A stretch of DNA of 64,000 nucleotides from Pseudomonas viridiflava (GTDB lineage: Bacteria > Pseudomonadota > Gammaproteobacteria > Pseudomonadales > Pseudomonadaceae): NCBI RefSeq assembly GCF_900601905.1, contig NZ_UWFA01000064.1, forward strand, positions 1 through 64,000. The letters run 5' to 3'. A program made the position numbers and the translations under genes. Position 1 is the stretch's first letter, and each line of letters starts with the position of its first letter. Below, one piece after another: positions 18,628-28,093 of this stretch. The notes under the pieces were generated by a model. That model was given only the letters and a program-made list of their open reading frames with translations. It did no database searches and had not been told where the DNA came from.

Positions 18628-18985
18628 CTGTGGGAGCAAGCTTGCTTGCGAAGGCAATATTTCAGGCCCGGAAGATGTTCAGGTCGTACCGGCCTCTTCG
18701 CGAGCAAGCTCGGCTCCAACGGATTCGGCGATCAACTGTGGGAGCAAGCTTGCTTGCGAAGTGAAGTGCAATATTTCAGGCCCGGAAGATACCCAGGTCG
18801 TACCGGCCTCTTCGCGAGCAAGCTCGGCTCCAACGGATTCGGCGATCAACTGTGGGAGCAAGCTTGCTTGCGAAGGCAATATTTCAGGCCCGGAAGATAC
18901 TCAGGTTGTCCCGGCCTCTTCGCGAGCAAGCTCGGCTCCCACAGGTTCAGCGATCAACTGTAGGAGTGAGCTTGCTCGCGATGAC
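18628..18985. repeat. Tandem REPIN array between waaA and tolC
   Basis: Four copies of CTGTGGGAGCAAGCTTGCTT (the last diverged to CTGTAGGAGTGAGCTTGCTC) begin at 18628, 18736, 18850 and 18958, with periods of 108, 114 and 108 bases. Each of the first three is followed by an inverted arm ending in CTCGGCTCC and a shared spacer containing TATTTCAGGCCCGGAAGAT. It fills most of the 439-base gap between the converging waaA and tolC genes; nothing else is evident there. Confidence 0.9.
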
Positions 18986-19044
18986 TTTAGCTCAGGCACC
19001 GAACGGGTTGCAGGCAATCACGGTTTTGAATCTCGCTCAGCCAA

Positions 19045-20484
19045 TCACCGCTGCGGCGGCCTTTCAAAGTTCTTCTTCGCCGCCGCTGCCAAGTCTGGCG
19101 GCAGGAAGTCTTTGTCCGGGTTGTAATCAGCTTTCAGGTAGCGTGAAAGGTCCTGCAGATCACCCGGGCTCAGAGTCCCCGCTGCCTGCTTCAAACGCAG
19201 GTTGTCGAGGATGTAGTCGTAGCGGGTGTTGTTGTAATCGCGTACCGACGCATACAGTTGGCGCTGGGCATCCAGTACGTCAACGATATTGCGGGTGCCC
19301 ACCTGATAGCCGATTTCCGTGGCTTCCAGCGCGCTCTGGTTGGAGATGATCGACTGCTTGCGCGCCTGCACCTGCTCGACGTCGGTGTTCACTGCACGGT
19401 GCAGGTTGCGGGTGTTTTCCACTACCTGACGGCGCAAGCCTTCACGGCGCTGCTCGCTCTGGCTCAGCCGCGAATACGCTTCGCGAACCTGCGAGCTGGT
19501 CAGCCCGCCGCTGTAGATCGGAATATTCACCTGCAAGCCGATGGTGCGCTGCTCGACGTCGCCGCGATAGCTTTGCCCGGTGTAGTTGGGGTTGCTGAAG
19601 CCCAGCGCATCGTTGTCGCCACGCTGATATTGGGCCACTGCATCAACCGTTGGCGCATGACCGGCCTTGCGCTGGCGCAGGGTTTCTTCGGCGGCGCTGA
19701 CCGCATAATTGCTGGCCAGCAGATTGAGGTTCTGCTGCGCGGCGGTATCCACCCAGGCCTTGGCGTCGTTAGGCACCGGTGCCAATACCGGCAGGGTGTG
19801 GACGATGCCTTCGATGGCGTTGTATTCGCGATTGGTCAGGGTAACCAGCGCCTGGAATGCGTCATCGACCTGACGCTTGGCGATGATCCGGTTGGCGCGG
19901 GAAGTGTCGTAACTGGCCTGGGCCTGCAGCACGTCGGTCTTGTCGGAGAGACCCACATCAAATCGTTCGTTGGCCTGATCCAGCTGGCGTTTGAACGCGG
20001 CTTCTTCAGCCTTGGTCGAGGCCAGGTTGTCCTGGGCGCGCAGCACGGTGAAATAGTCCTGGGCGCTTTGCAGGATCAGGTTCTGTTCGGTGGCGGACAA
20101 CTCCAGCGCGGCCTGTTCGTTGACGGCTTGTGCGGCCTGCAACTGGAACCAGCGGTCGGCGCGGAAAATCGGCTGGCTCAGCGTTGCCTGATACACCGTG
20201 CCACTGCGGGTTGCGGTGATATTGGGCTGATTGATGCTGGTGCGCGTGTTGTTGACGTCGGCACCGGCGGAGAGATTCGGCAGCAGGCCGGCGCGGGCCT
20301 GGGGCACCACTTCCTTGCGCGCTGCGTAATCCGCGCGCGCGGCGGCCAGATCGGCATTGTTGTCCACGGCTTCCTGGTAGACGTTGACCAGCCCGGTCTG
20401 GGTGGGAAGCGGCAAATCCGCAGCCCACGCACCGGCATTGCCGGCGCATGAAATGGCCACAGCCAATGAAAGTTTGCGCAACAT
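19045..20484 (-). CDS. tolC: TolC family outer membrane efflux protein
   Basis: The protein has 479 residues from the ATG at 20484 (GGGAAAG upstream). The upstream in-frame extension lacks a site and spoils the signal peptide. A signal peptide MLRKLSLAVAISCAGNAGAWA precedes the mature start ADLPLP. Two OEP repeats (about 30-240 and 250-450) form the trimeric barrel and alpha-tunnel; NIPIYSGGLTSSQVREA near 345 is the typical second-repeat motif. It works with inner-membrane type I secretion and efflux systems. PAO1 tolC (PA4974) is adjacent to thiC in the same way. It diverges from the thiC riboswitch. Confidence 0.93.
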   Translation of the reverse strand: MLRKLSLAVAISCAGNAGAWAADLPLPTQTGLVNVYQEAVDNNADLAAARADYAARKEVVPQARAGLLPNLSAGADVNNTRTSINQPNITATRSGTVYQATLSQPIFRADRWFQLQAAQAVNEQAALELSATEQNLILQSAQDYFTVLRAQDNLASTKAEEAAFKRQLDQANERFDVGLSDKTDVLQAQASYDTSRANRIIAKRQVDDAFQALVTLTNREYNAIEGIVHTLPVLAPVPNDAKAWVDTAAQQNLNLLASNYAVSAAEETLRQRKAGHAPTVDAVAQYQRGDNDALGFSNPNYTGQSYRGDVEQRTIGLQVNIPIYSGGLTSSQVREAYSRLSQSEQRREGLRRQVVENTRNLHRAVNTDVEQVQARKQSIISNQSALEATEIGYQVGTRNIVDVLDAQRQLYASVRDYNNTRYDYILDNLRLKQAAGTLSPGDLQDLSRYLKADYNPDKDFLPPDLAAAAKKNFERPPQR

Positions 20485-20608
20485 GGTGCTTTCCCTGTTC
20501 ATCAATATTTTTGCCGGTTGAAGTCGAAACAAGCCTGCGAGTGTAGTGCCTGGGGGGCGTTGCAACAATCCGGCAAATCGGCCATTTATCCAGCGTTTGA
20601 AAACGGGC

Positions 20609-20638
20609 TTGGCGTTTGGCGGCTGTCCCGACTAGACT
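20609..20638 (+). promoter_or_regulatory. Candidate promoter for the thiC leader
   Basis: TTGGCG at 20609-20614 and TAGACT at 20633-20638 are 18 bases apart, placing transcription start just before the TPP riboswitch. The match is partial in both hexamers. Confidence 0.4.
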
Positions 20639-20644
20639 GGCGAA

Positions 20645-20736
20645 GTTCTTGTCGGGGTGCCTTGTTTTGAGGCTGAGATCGGTTAAACCGGATCCCGTTG
20701 AACCTGATCAGGTTAGCGCCTGCGTAGGGAACAAGA
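20645..20736 (+). promoter_or_regulatory. TPP riboswitch (THI element)
   Basis: The thi-box core is clear: GGGGTGCC at 20654, CTGAGA at 20673-20678, and ACCTGATCAGGTTAGC around 20702 followed by GCGTAGGGAA, with CTTGT (20648) pairing with ACAAG (20731-20735) as helix P1. It binds thiamine pyrophosphate and shuts down thiC expression. It lies about 170 bases upstream of the thiC start. The remaining leader (20737-20904) must hold the expression platform, which I could not resolve into a clear terminator or sequestering helix. Confidence 0.95.
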
Positions 20737-20796
20737 TTTCTCGTCTCCCGGCGAGTCCTCTTGAGTGTCGTCCGGGGTCGATTGTTCAATAAATGA

Positions 20797-22794
<1,998 letters not shown>

Positions 22795-22810
22795 TTTCCT
22801 GACTCAATTC

Positions 22811-22903
22811 CGTTGGAGCGAGGCTTGCCCGCGAAAGCGTCCATTCAGTTGAGATATTTATGGCTGACACGGCGCATTCGCGGGCAAGCCTCGCTCCAAC
22901 GGG
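22811..22903. repeat. REPIN between thiC and the CytX gene
   Basis: CGTTGGAGCGAGGCTTGCCC from 22811 and the inverted arm ending CTCGCTCCAACGGG near 22903. It separates thiC from a transporter gene on the same strand and could act on transcript processing or attenuation between them. Confidence 0.88.
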
Positions 22904-22928
22904 TCCTTATTCTTCCCGGGCCAAAACT

Positions 22929-24218
22929 ATGACCACCCCCAGCACCTACTCCCCCGATTCCCCCATCCCCGCCGCCAATCGCGTCTTCGGCGGGCGGGAT
23001 CTGTTTTCTTTGTGGTTCTCCCTCGGTATTGGCCTGATGGTCCTGCAAACCGGTGCCTTGCTGGCGCCGGGGCTTGGGCTGTCCGGTTCGCTGCTGGCGA
23101 TCTTCCTGGGCACGCTGATTGGCGTTCTGCTGCTGGCGGCAGTTGGCGTGATCGGCAGCGACACCGGTCTGTCTTCGATGGCCGCGCTGAAGCTCAGTCT
23201 CGGCAGCAAAGGTGCTTCATTGCCTGCGCTCCTCAACCTGCTGCAGCTGATCGGCTGGGGCTCATTCGAAATCATCGTCATGCGCGATGCCGCCAGCTTG
23301 CTGGGTACGCGCGCGTTTGGCGAAGACAGTCTGTGGACCAGCCCGCTGCTCTGGACGCTGTTCTTCGGTGGTCTGGCGACCTTACTGGCGGTCAGCGGGC
23401 CATTGACCTTCGTGCGCCAGATACTGCGCAAATGGGGTATCTGGCTGTTGCTCGGCGCTTGCCTCTGGCTGACCTGGAACCTGTTCGTCAAGGCTGATCT
23501 GGCCGTGCTCCGGGCGCAAGCTGGCGATGGTTCGCTGCCGTTTGCGGTGGGCTTCGACATTGCCATCGCCATGCCACTTTCGTGGCTGCCATTGATTGCC
23601 GATTACTCACGCTTCGGCAAACGGGCGAAAAACGTTTTCGGCGGTACGGCGCTGGGCTTCTTTATCGGTAATGTCTGGCTGATGAGCCTTGGCGTGGCGT
23701 ACACCCTGGCATTTGCGCCCAGCGGTGAGGTCAACGCCTTGCTGCTGGCACTGGCGGGAGCAGGTTTAGGGATTCCGCTGCTGCTGATTCTGCTCGACGA
23801 ATCGGAGAACGCCTTTGCTGATATTCACTCGGCGGCGGTGTCCAGCAGCATGCTGTCTCGCGTGAAGGTGGAGCACCTGGCGCTGGCGATTGGCGTGATC
23901 TGCACCTTGATCGCCTGCTTGGCACCACTGGCGCAGTATCAGAATTTCCTGTTGCTGATCGGCTCGGTGTTTGCGCCGCTATTTGGCGTGGTGCTGGTGG
24001 ACCACTTCATTCTGCGCAGGCGCAGCAGCCAGGTGGCAATGCTCGGGTTTCGCTGGATGACCTTGCTGGCCTGGCTGGGCGGGGTCAGCACCTATCACCT
24101 GCTGGCCAATCTCTACCCTGATGTGGGCGCAACACTGCCAGCGATTGTGGTCGCTGGCGTGCTGCAGCTGCTGCTGGGTAAAAAACTCAGCCGCGACCCG
24201 GGAACAGTTCCGGTTTGA
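22929..24218 (+). CDS. cytX: Putative hydroxymethylpyrimidine transporter CytX (NCS1 family)
   Basis: The protein has 429 residues from the ATG at 22929; the open frame upstream translates REPIN sequence and is excluded. There are about twelve hydrophobic helices, and the family signature GGRDLFSLWFSLGIG occurs near 23. NCS1 members carry nucleobases and allantoin. CytX members are repeatedly found beside thi genes and are thought to import the thiamine pyrimidine moiety. Position after the riboswitch-controlled thiC supports that here (inference). It runs 32 bases into the converging lipoprotein gene. Confidence 0.82.
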   Translation: MTTPSTYSPDSPIPAANRVFGGRDLFSLWFSLGIGLMVLQTGALLAPGLGLSGSLLAIFLGTLIGVLLLAAVGVIGSDTGLSSMAALKLSLGSKGASLPALLNLLQLIGWGSFEIIVMRDAASLLGTRAFGEDSLWTSPLLWTLFFGGLATLLAVSGPLTFVRQILRKWGIWLLLGACLWLTWNLFVKADLAVLRAQAGDGSLPFAVGFDIAIAMPLSWLPLIADYSRFGKRAKNVFGGTALGFFIGNVWLMSLGVAYTLAFAPSGEVNALLLALAGAGLGIPLLLILLDESENAFADIHSAAVSSSMLSRVKVEHLALAIGVICTLIACLAPLAQYQNFLLLIGSVFAPLFGVVLVDHFILRRRSSQVAMLGFRWMTLLAWLGGVSTYHLLANLYPDVGATLPAIVVAGVLQLLLGKKLSRDPGTVPV

Positions 24219-24933
24219 GGATGCCATTGAGCTGTGGATAAGGAATCTTCAGCTCGATGTGGCCCATGGAATAAGGCGCGATCATGTCCACCTGATACTT
24301 GAGGATGAACGCGCCGTAAGTCAGGGCAAAGTGCGGAGTACGTTTGAAGGGCCAGCTCTTCATGAACTCCGGATCTTCATTCATCTTGGTCGACAGCAAC
24401 CAGCCCTGATGCGCCAGCTCGGCCTTCTGCCAGAACTCGGCTTCCTTGCCCGGCACGATCATGTCCGCCAGGGTCAGCACTTTCTGCTGCTGGCGCGAGT
24501 AGTTGATGAAGGCCCGGCCTGGCTCGCCATGGGCACCGCCGGTATCCAGATAGCTCGACAGCTCGACGACCACGATACCGTCATGCTGTTCGCGTACCTT
24601 GGCTTGCAGATAGCTGGCGTTGCGGCCCTGGGAGTCGCGCAGGTACTGATTCTGATAGTCCTTGAGCGTCGCGGGCAGAGGGCCGCTCGAATCGTTGCGG
24701 GTCAGTTGCAGCAGGGTCTTCTGCACGATGGCGTCCAGCTTGGGCTCATCGGCAAAATGCACCGTGTCGATGTTTACCAGCGGACAGTCGGCGCTGGTGC
24801 AGCCCGGCTTGATCAGCTCGGATGCATCTCGCTGGACTTGCAGTGGCGCACGGAAATTGGGTTGGAACAGGCTCTGGCAAGCGCCCAGCATGAGCGCCAG
24901 GCAAGCCAGTGAAGCGATCCTCAATAACGACAT
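24187..24933 (-). CDS. Lipoprotein with RsiV/DUF3298 domain
   Basis: The protein has 248 residues from the ATG at 24933 (AAGGAT upstream). The first 20 residues are a lipoprotein signal ending in the lipobox LMLGAC. An SYLDTGGAHGEP motif near 133 and the C-terminal PYSMGHIELKIPYPQL segment match the DUF3298/RsiV-type lysozyme-binding fold. No sigma-factor gene is adjacent, so an anti-sigma role is not indicated. It is probably an outer-membrane or periplasmic lipoprotein of unknown function. Its 3' end overlaps that of cytX. Confidence 0.8.
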   Translation of the reverse strand: MSLLRIASLACLALMLGACQSLFQPNFRAPLQVQRDASELIKPGCTSADCPLVNIDTVHFADEPKLDAIVQKTLLQLTRNDSSGPLPATLKDYQNQYLRDSQGRNASYLQAKVREQHDGIVVVELSSYLDTGGAHGEPGRAFINYSRQQQKVLTLADMIVPGKEAEFWQKAELAHQGWLLSTKMNEDPEFMKSWPFKRTPHFALTYGAFILKYQVDMIAPYSMGHIELKIPYPQLNGILKPELFPGRG

Positions 24934-25141
24934 GTTGATCCTTTGCGATGGCAATGAAGACGGTTACGTTGTTCGAGTGCAGGCTGCTTGGACTGCAAAC
25001 AATGACATCGGTTCGCCACTGGGCGGATTAGAGTTCGTTTCGCTATTGGCCGTCTACCCTGCATGTTCAAGGGGGCTGCATCTGATTGTCGATGCGCGTT
25101 ACGATGGCATCACGTTACGATTTGCCCGAAGCGAGAACCAC

Positions 25142-25759
25142 ATGACCGAACCTACCCGATCGACCCCGACTGCCGTTGAAATTACCCGGCGCGAAAACTG
25201 CTTCCAGGGTTTCTACAAACTGGACAAGTTTTTCCTGCGCCACGAGCTGTTCGCCGGGGGCATGGGCAAGGAGATCAGTCGCGAGCTGTTCGTGCGTCAC
25301 GACGCGGTCTGCGTGCTGCCCTATGACGCCAGACGCGATGAAGTGGTGCTGATCGAGCAGTTCCGGGTCGGCGCGCTGGAAAAGGCCGCCAACCCTTGGC
25401 TGATCGAACTGGTTGCCGGGCTGATCGACAAGGCTGAACAACCGGAAGAAGTTGCTCACCGCGAAGCAGAAGAGGAAGCTGGGATCGTCTTCAGCGCCTT
25501 GTGGCCGATCACCAAATATTTCCCTTCTCCGGGCGGCAGTGACGAGTTTGTTCACCTGTTTCTGGGACGCTGTGAAAGTGAAGGGGCAGGGGGATTGCAC
25601 GGGCTGGAGTCAGAAGGCGAAGATATCCGCGTCACGGTGTGGTCATTCGACGATGCACTGCAAGCCGTGCGTGACGGGCGAATCATCAATGCTTCGACAA
25701 TCATTGCCCTGCAATGGCTGGCATTGAACCGCACCGAAGTCAGGGGGTTATGGTCGTGA
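25142..25759 (+). CDS. aspP: ADP-ribose pyrophosphatase (Nudix hydrolase)
   Basis: The protein has 205 residues from the ATG at 25142. A complete Nudix box occurs at 93-115: G93, E99, then REAEEEAGI from 107. The family (NudF/AspP) hydrolyses ADP-ribose, and ADP-sugars, to AMP and the sugar phosphate. It heads a run (DUF1249 gene, cpdA, yqiA, parE) conserved in gamma-proteobacteria, where the E. coli order is nudF-yqiB-cpdA-yqiA-parE. The 208-base gap before it, shared with the divergent lipoprotein gene, holds no clear promoter hexamers. Confidence 0.92.
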   Translation: MTEPTRSTPTAVEITRRENCFQGFYKLDKFFLRHELFAGGMGKEISRELFVRHDAVCVLPYDARRDEVVLIEQFRVGALEKAANPWLIELVAGLIDKAEQPEEVAHREAEEEAGIVFSALWPITKYFPSPGGSDEFVHLFLGRCESEGAGGLHGLESEGEDIRVTVWSFDDALQAVRDGRIINASTIIALQWLALNRTEVRGLWS

Positions 25760-26202
25760 ATCTGATGCGCGAGCGCTACCGAGTTGACCTTGCCGGGCTG
25801 CAAGCGGCCTGTGAGGCCAACTATGCGCGCTTGATGCGTTTGCTGCCGGACATGCGCAACGCCCAGCGCTCACGCCGGGTCGCTGTGACCCAGGGTGATC
25901 AAATGCTCGGCGTGCTGGCGGTCGAAGTTCTCCTCGATTGCCCGTACACCACCACGCTACAAGTGCGCCAGGAACACAGCCTGCCCTGGCTACCGGTGCC
26001 CAGCCTGGAAGTGCAGGTCTACCACGACGCGCGTATGGCCGAAGTGATTGGCGCCGAACACGCCCGACGCTTTCGGGGTATTTATCCATATCCCAATGAG
26101 CACATGCACCAACCTGATGAAAAGGCTCAGCTGAATCTGTTTTTGGGGGAGTGGCTGAGCCATTGCCTGGCGTGTGGGCATGAGTTTGAGGTGGTGCGGT
26201 GA
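25750..26202 (+). CDS. DUF1249 family protein (YqiB-like)
   Basis: The protein has 150 residues from the ATG at 25750, or 148 from the GTG at 25756. AGGGGG at 25742-25747 is 8 bases from the GTG but only 2 from the ATG, so the GTG may be the true start. The first lines (MRERYRVDLAGLQAACEANYARLMRLLP) and the C-terminal GEWLSHCLACGHEFE are typical of DUF1249. The function is unknown, but the gene sits between aspP/nudF and cpdA in many gamma-proteobacteria. It overlaps aspP by up to 10 bases. Confidence 0.88.
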   Translation: MVVNLMRERYRVDLAGLQAACEANYARLMRLLPDMRNAQRSRRVAVTQGDQMLGVLAVEVLLDCPYTTTLQVRQEHSLPWLPVPSLEVQVYHDARMAEVIGAEHARRFRGIYPYPNEHMHQPDEKAQLNLFLGEWLSHCLACGHEFEVVR

Positions 26203-26228
26203 AGTCTGATTTGGAATGAGCTCATGAG

Positions 26229-26314
26229 AAGCGGTGCTTGCCCGCGATGCAGGTGACGCAGATATCAGGTCAATCGGGTCAAGCCTTATCGCGAGCAAGC
26301 TCGGCTCCGACAGG
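26229..26314. repeat. Decayed REPIN before cpdA
   Basis: A degraded left arm (GCGGTGCTTGCCCGCGATG) and a better right arm (TCGCGAGCAAGCTCGGCTCC, then GACAGGG) lie in the 266-base gap before cpdA. Together with the cpdA ribosome site this accounts for most of what I can see in the gap. Confidence 0.65.
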
Positions 26315-26468
26315 GATCGCACCGTGTCAGACGCATCGCCATCGCTGCCTCGCGCTGCTCGTGAGCTCCTACGGAACTTCACATCTGCGACCCACCGCTC
26401 ATTCCCCGATTTGCCGACCCGTCAGCTTCCCACCATAATCGCCAGACTCTGCCCCAAGGAGATGGCTT

Positions 26469-27275
26469 TTGCCCAACGTCCCCGTTACCGACTCAGTCCT
26501 GCTGGTTCAGCTGTCCGACAGCCATTTGTTCGCTACAGCGGACGGCACGCTGCTGGGCATGAAAACCCGGGAGAGTCTGGAAAAAGTCATTGGGTTGGTA
26601 TTGGCCGAACAGCCGCAGGTGGATCTGCTGGTTGCCAGTGGCGATGTTTCGCAGGACGGCAGCGTTGAGTCCTACGAGGCGTTTCGCCAGTTGAGCGATC
26701 AGATTCAGGCCCCCAAGCGCTGGTTTCCCGGCAATCATGACGAATCCGTAGAGATGCTCCAGGCCGCGCAGCAGAGTGATTTGCTCGATCCGGTGATCGA
26801 TGTCGGCAACTGGCGTGTGACCTTGCTGGATTCCTCGGTGCCGGGTTCGGTGCCCGGCTATTTGCAGGATCAGCAGTTGCAGCTGTTGGCGCAGGCCCTG
26901 AGTGAAGCGCCGGAGCGCCATCATCTGGTGTGCCTGCATCACAATCCGGTGCCCATCGGGTGCGCGTGGATGGACCCGATAGGCTTGCGCAACCCGGAAG
27001 CCTTGTTCGCGGTGCTGGAGCGTTTTCCTCAAGTGCGGGCTGTGCTCTGGGGGCATGTGCATCAGGAGTTTGACCAGATGCGCGGTGATCTGCGGTTGCT
27101 GGCTTCGCCTTCGACCTGCATCCAGTTCGCGCCGGGCTGTGTTGATTTCAAGGTCGACACCACGGCGCCGGGCTATCGCTGGCTGCGTCTGCATGACGAC
27201 GGTCGGCTTGAAACCGGGGTGTCGCGGGTGGTCGGTTTTGATTTCGAGGTCGATTACGGCGGCGACGGTTATTGA
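26469..27275 (+). CDS. cpdA: 3',5'-cyclic-AMP phosphodiesterase CpdA
   Basis: The protein has 268 residues and starts at TTG: AAGGAG at 26456-26461 is 7 bases upstream, and the ATG at 26462 is in another frame. It is a calcineurin-like metallophosphatase with D17-x-H19 (LSDSHLF), GNHDE near 90 and GHVHQEF near 196 as metal ligands. It hydrolyses cAMP in the cytoplasm and lowers Vfr/CRP signalling in Pseudomonas. It lies in the conserved aspP-cpdA-yqiA-parE run. Confidence 0.93.
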   Translation: MPNVPVTDSVLLVQLSDSHLFATADGTLLGMKTRESLEKVIGLVLAEQPQVDLLVASGDVSQDGSVESYEAFRQLSDQIQAPKRWFPGNHDESVEMLQAAQQSDLLDPVIDVGNWRVTLLDSSVPGSVPGYLQDQQLQLLAQALSEAPERHHLVCLHHNPVPIGCAWMDPIGLRNPEALFAVLERFPQVRAVLWGHVHQEFDQMRGDLRLLASPSTCIQFAPGCVDFKVDTTAPGYRWLRLHDDGRLETGVSRVVGFDFEVDYGGDGY

Positions 27276-27371
27276 TCTTTTGCCCTGGAAACATACGTAA
27301 GTGAGTCTTTCGCCGTTAGCCCCTGTAAACTGCGCGGCTTTGCACCCCTCAGAGCTCCAGGAGCGGATGGC

Positions 27372-27977
27372 GTGAACACCGAAAAATCTTCTCTGCTTTA
27401 TATTCACGGCCTGAACAGCTCGGCGCTGTCGAAAAAAGCCACCCAGTTGATGGCGCTGATGCAGTCGTTGGGGCTGAGCGAACATGTGCGCGTCCCCGAA
27501 TTGCATCATCACCCGCGCCAAGCCATGGTCCAGCTTGAATCGGCCATCGCCGAGCTCGGGCGACCGTTGCTGGTCGGCAGCTCCCTCGGCGGATACTATG
27601 CGACTCATTTGGCGGAGCGTCATGGCCTCAAGGCGGTGTTGATCAACCCGGCCGTCAATCCGCATCAGCTGTTTGATGGGTTTGTCGGCACCCAACAGAA
27701 TCTTTACACCGGCGAGACCTGGGAGCTGACCCGCGATCATGTGCACGCGCTGGCTGAGCTGCAAGTGCCCGCCCCGCAAGATCCGCAGCGTTACCAGGTG
27801 TGGTTGCAGACCGGCGACGAAACCCTTGATTATCGGCGTGCCGAAACGTTTTACCGAGCCTGCGCCTTGCGTATCCAGGCAGGCGGTGATCACAGCTTTC
27901 AAGGTTTTGCAGAGCGTCTGCCGGCCTTGTTGAGTTTTGCCGGGTTTGCGCCTGAGTTATTGCAGTACCCAGATTAA
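27372..27977 (+). CDS. yqiA: YqiA/YcfP family alpha/beta-fold esterase
   Basis: The protein has 201 residues with a GTG start preceded by AGGAG; the nearby ATG at 27367 is out of frame. It is a small serine hydrolase: YIHGLNSS near 9, nucleophile elbow GSSLGGYYA near 67-75 and the catalytic histidine in GGDHSFQGF near 176. Natural substrates are unknown, though E. coli YqiA hydrolyses short acyl esters. It lies between cpdA and parE as in E. coli. Confidence 0.9.
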   Translation: MNTEKSSLLYIHGLNSSALSKKATQLMALMQSLGLSEHVRVPELHHHPRQAMVQLESAIAELGRPLLVGSSLGGYYATHLAERHGLKAVLINPAVNPHQLFDGFVGTQQNLYTGETWELTRDHVHALAELQVPAPQDPQRYQVWLQTGDETLDYRRAETFYRACALRIQAGGDHSFQGFAERLPALLSFAGFAPELLQYPD

Positions 27978-27978
27978 G

Positions 27979-28061
27979 TGTAGGGGCTGCCGAAGGCTGC
28001 GAATGGATCGAATCTCACCGTTTGGTTCAAGTTGTTTGCAGCCTTCGGCAGCGCCTACAGG
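27979..28061. repeat. Inverted repeat, GGCTGCCGAAGGCTGC type
   Basis: TGTAGGGGCTGCCGAAGGCTGCGAA at 27979-28003 is matched by the inverted arm TTGCAGCCTTCGGCAGCGCCTACA ending about 28060. It has REPIN architecture but a core unlike the other families here. It begins 1 base after yqiA and ends 33 bases before parE. Confidence 0.85.
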
Positions 28062-28093
28062 TTTTTTCCACGAATTTCTGATGACGAGACCCC

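Noticed and set aside
18628..18985. Possible CRISPR-like array
   Set aside because: The repeat period is over 100 bases, the spacers are nearly identical and the repeats are REP palindromes; no cas genes are present.
19258..20451. Plus-strand frame of 397 codons opposite tolC
   Set aside because: Antisense shadow; TolC signal peptide and OEP repeats are on the minus strand.
20586..20789. Small minus-strand frame across the thiC leader
   Set aside because: It lies on the strand opposite the TPP riboswitch, with no ribosome site.
26493..27902. Minus-strand frame of 469 codons across cpdA and yqiA
   Set aside because: Spans two well-identified genes and the gap between them; no motifs of its own.
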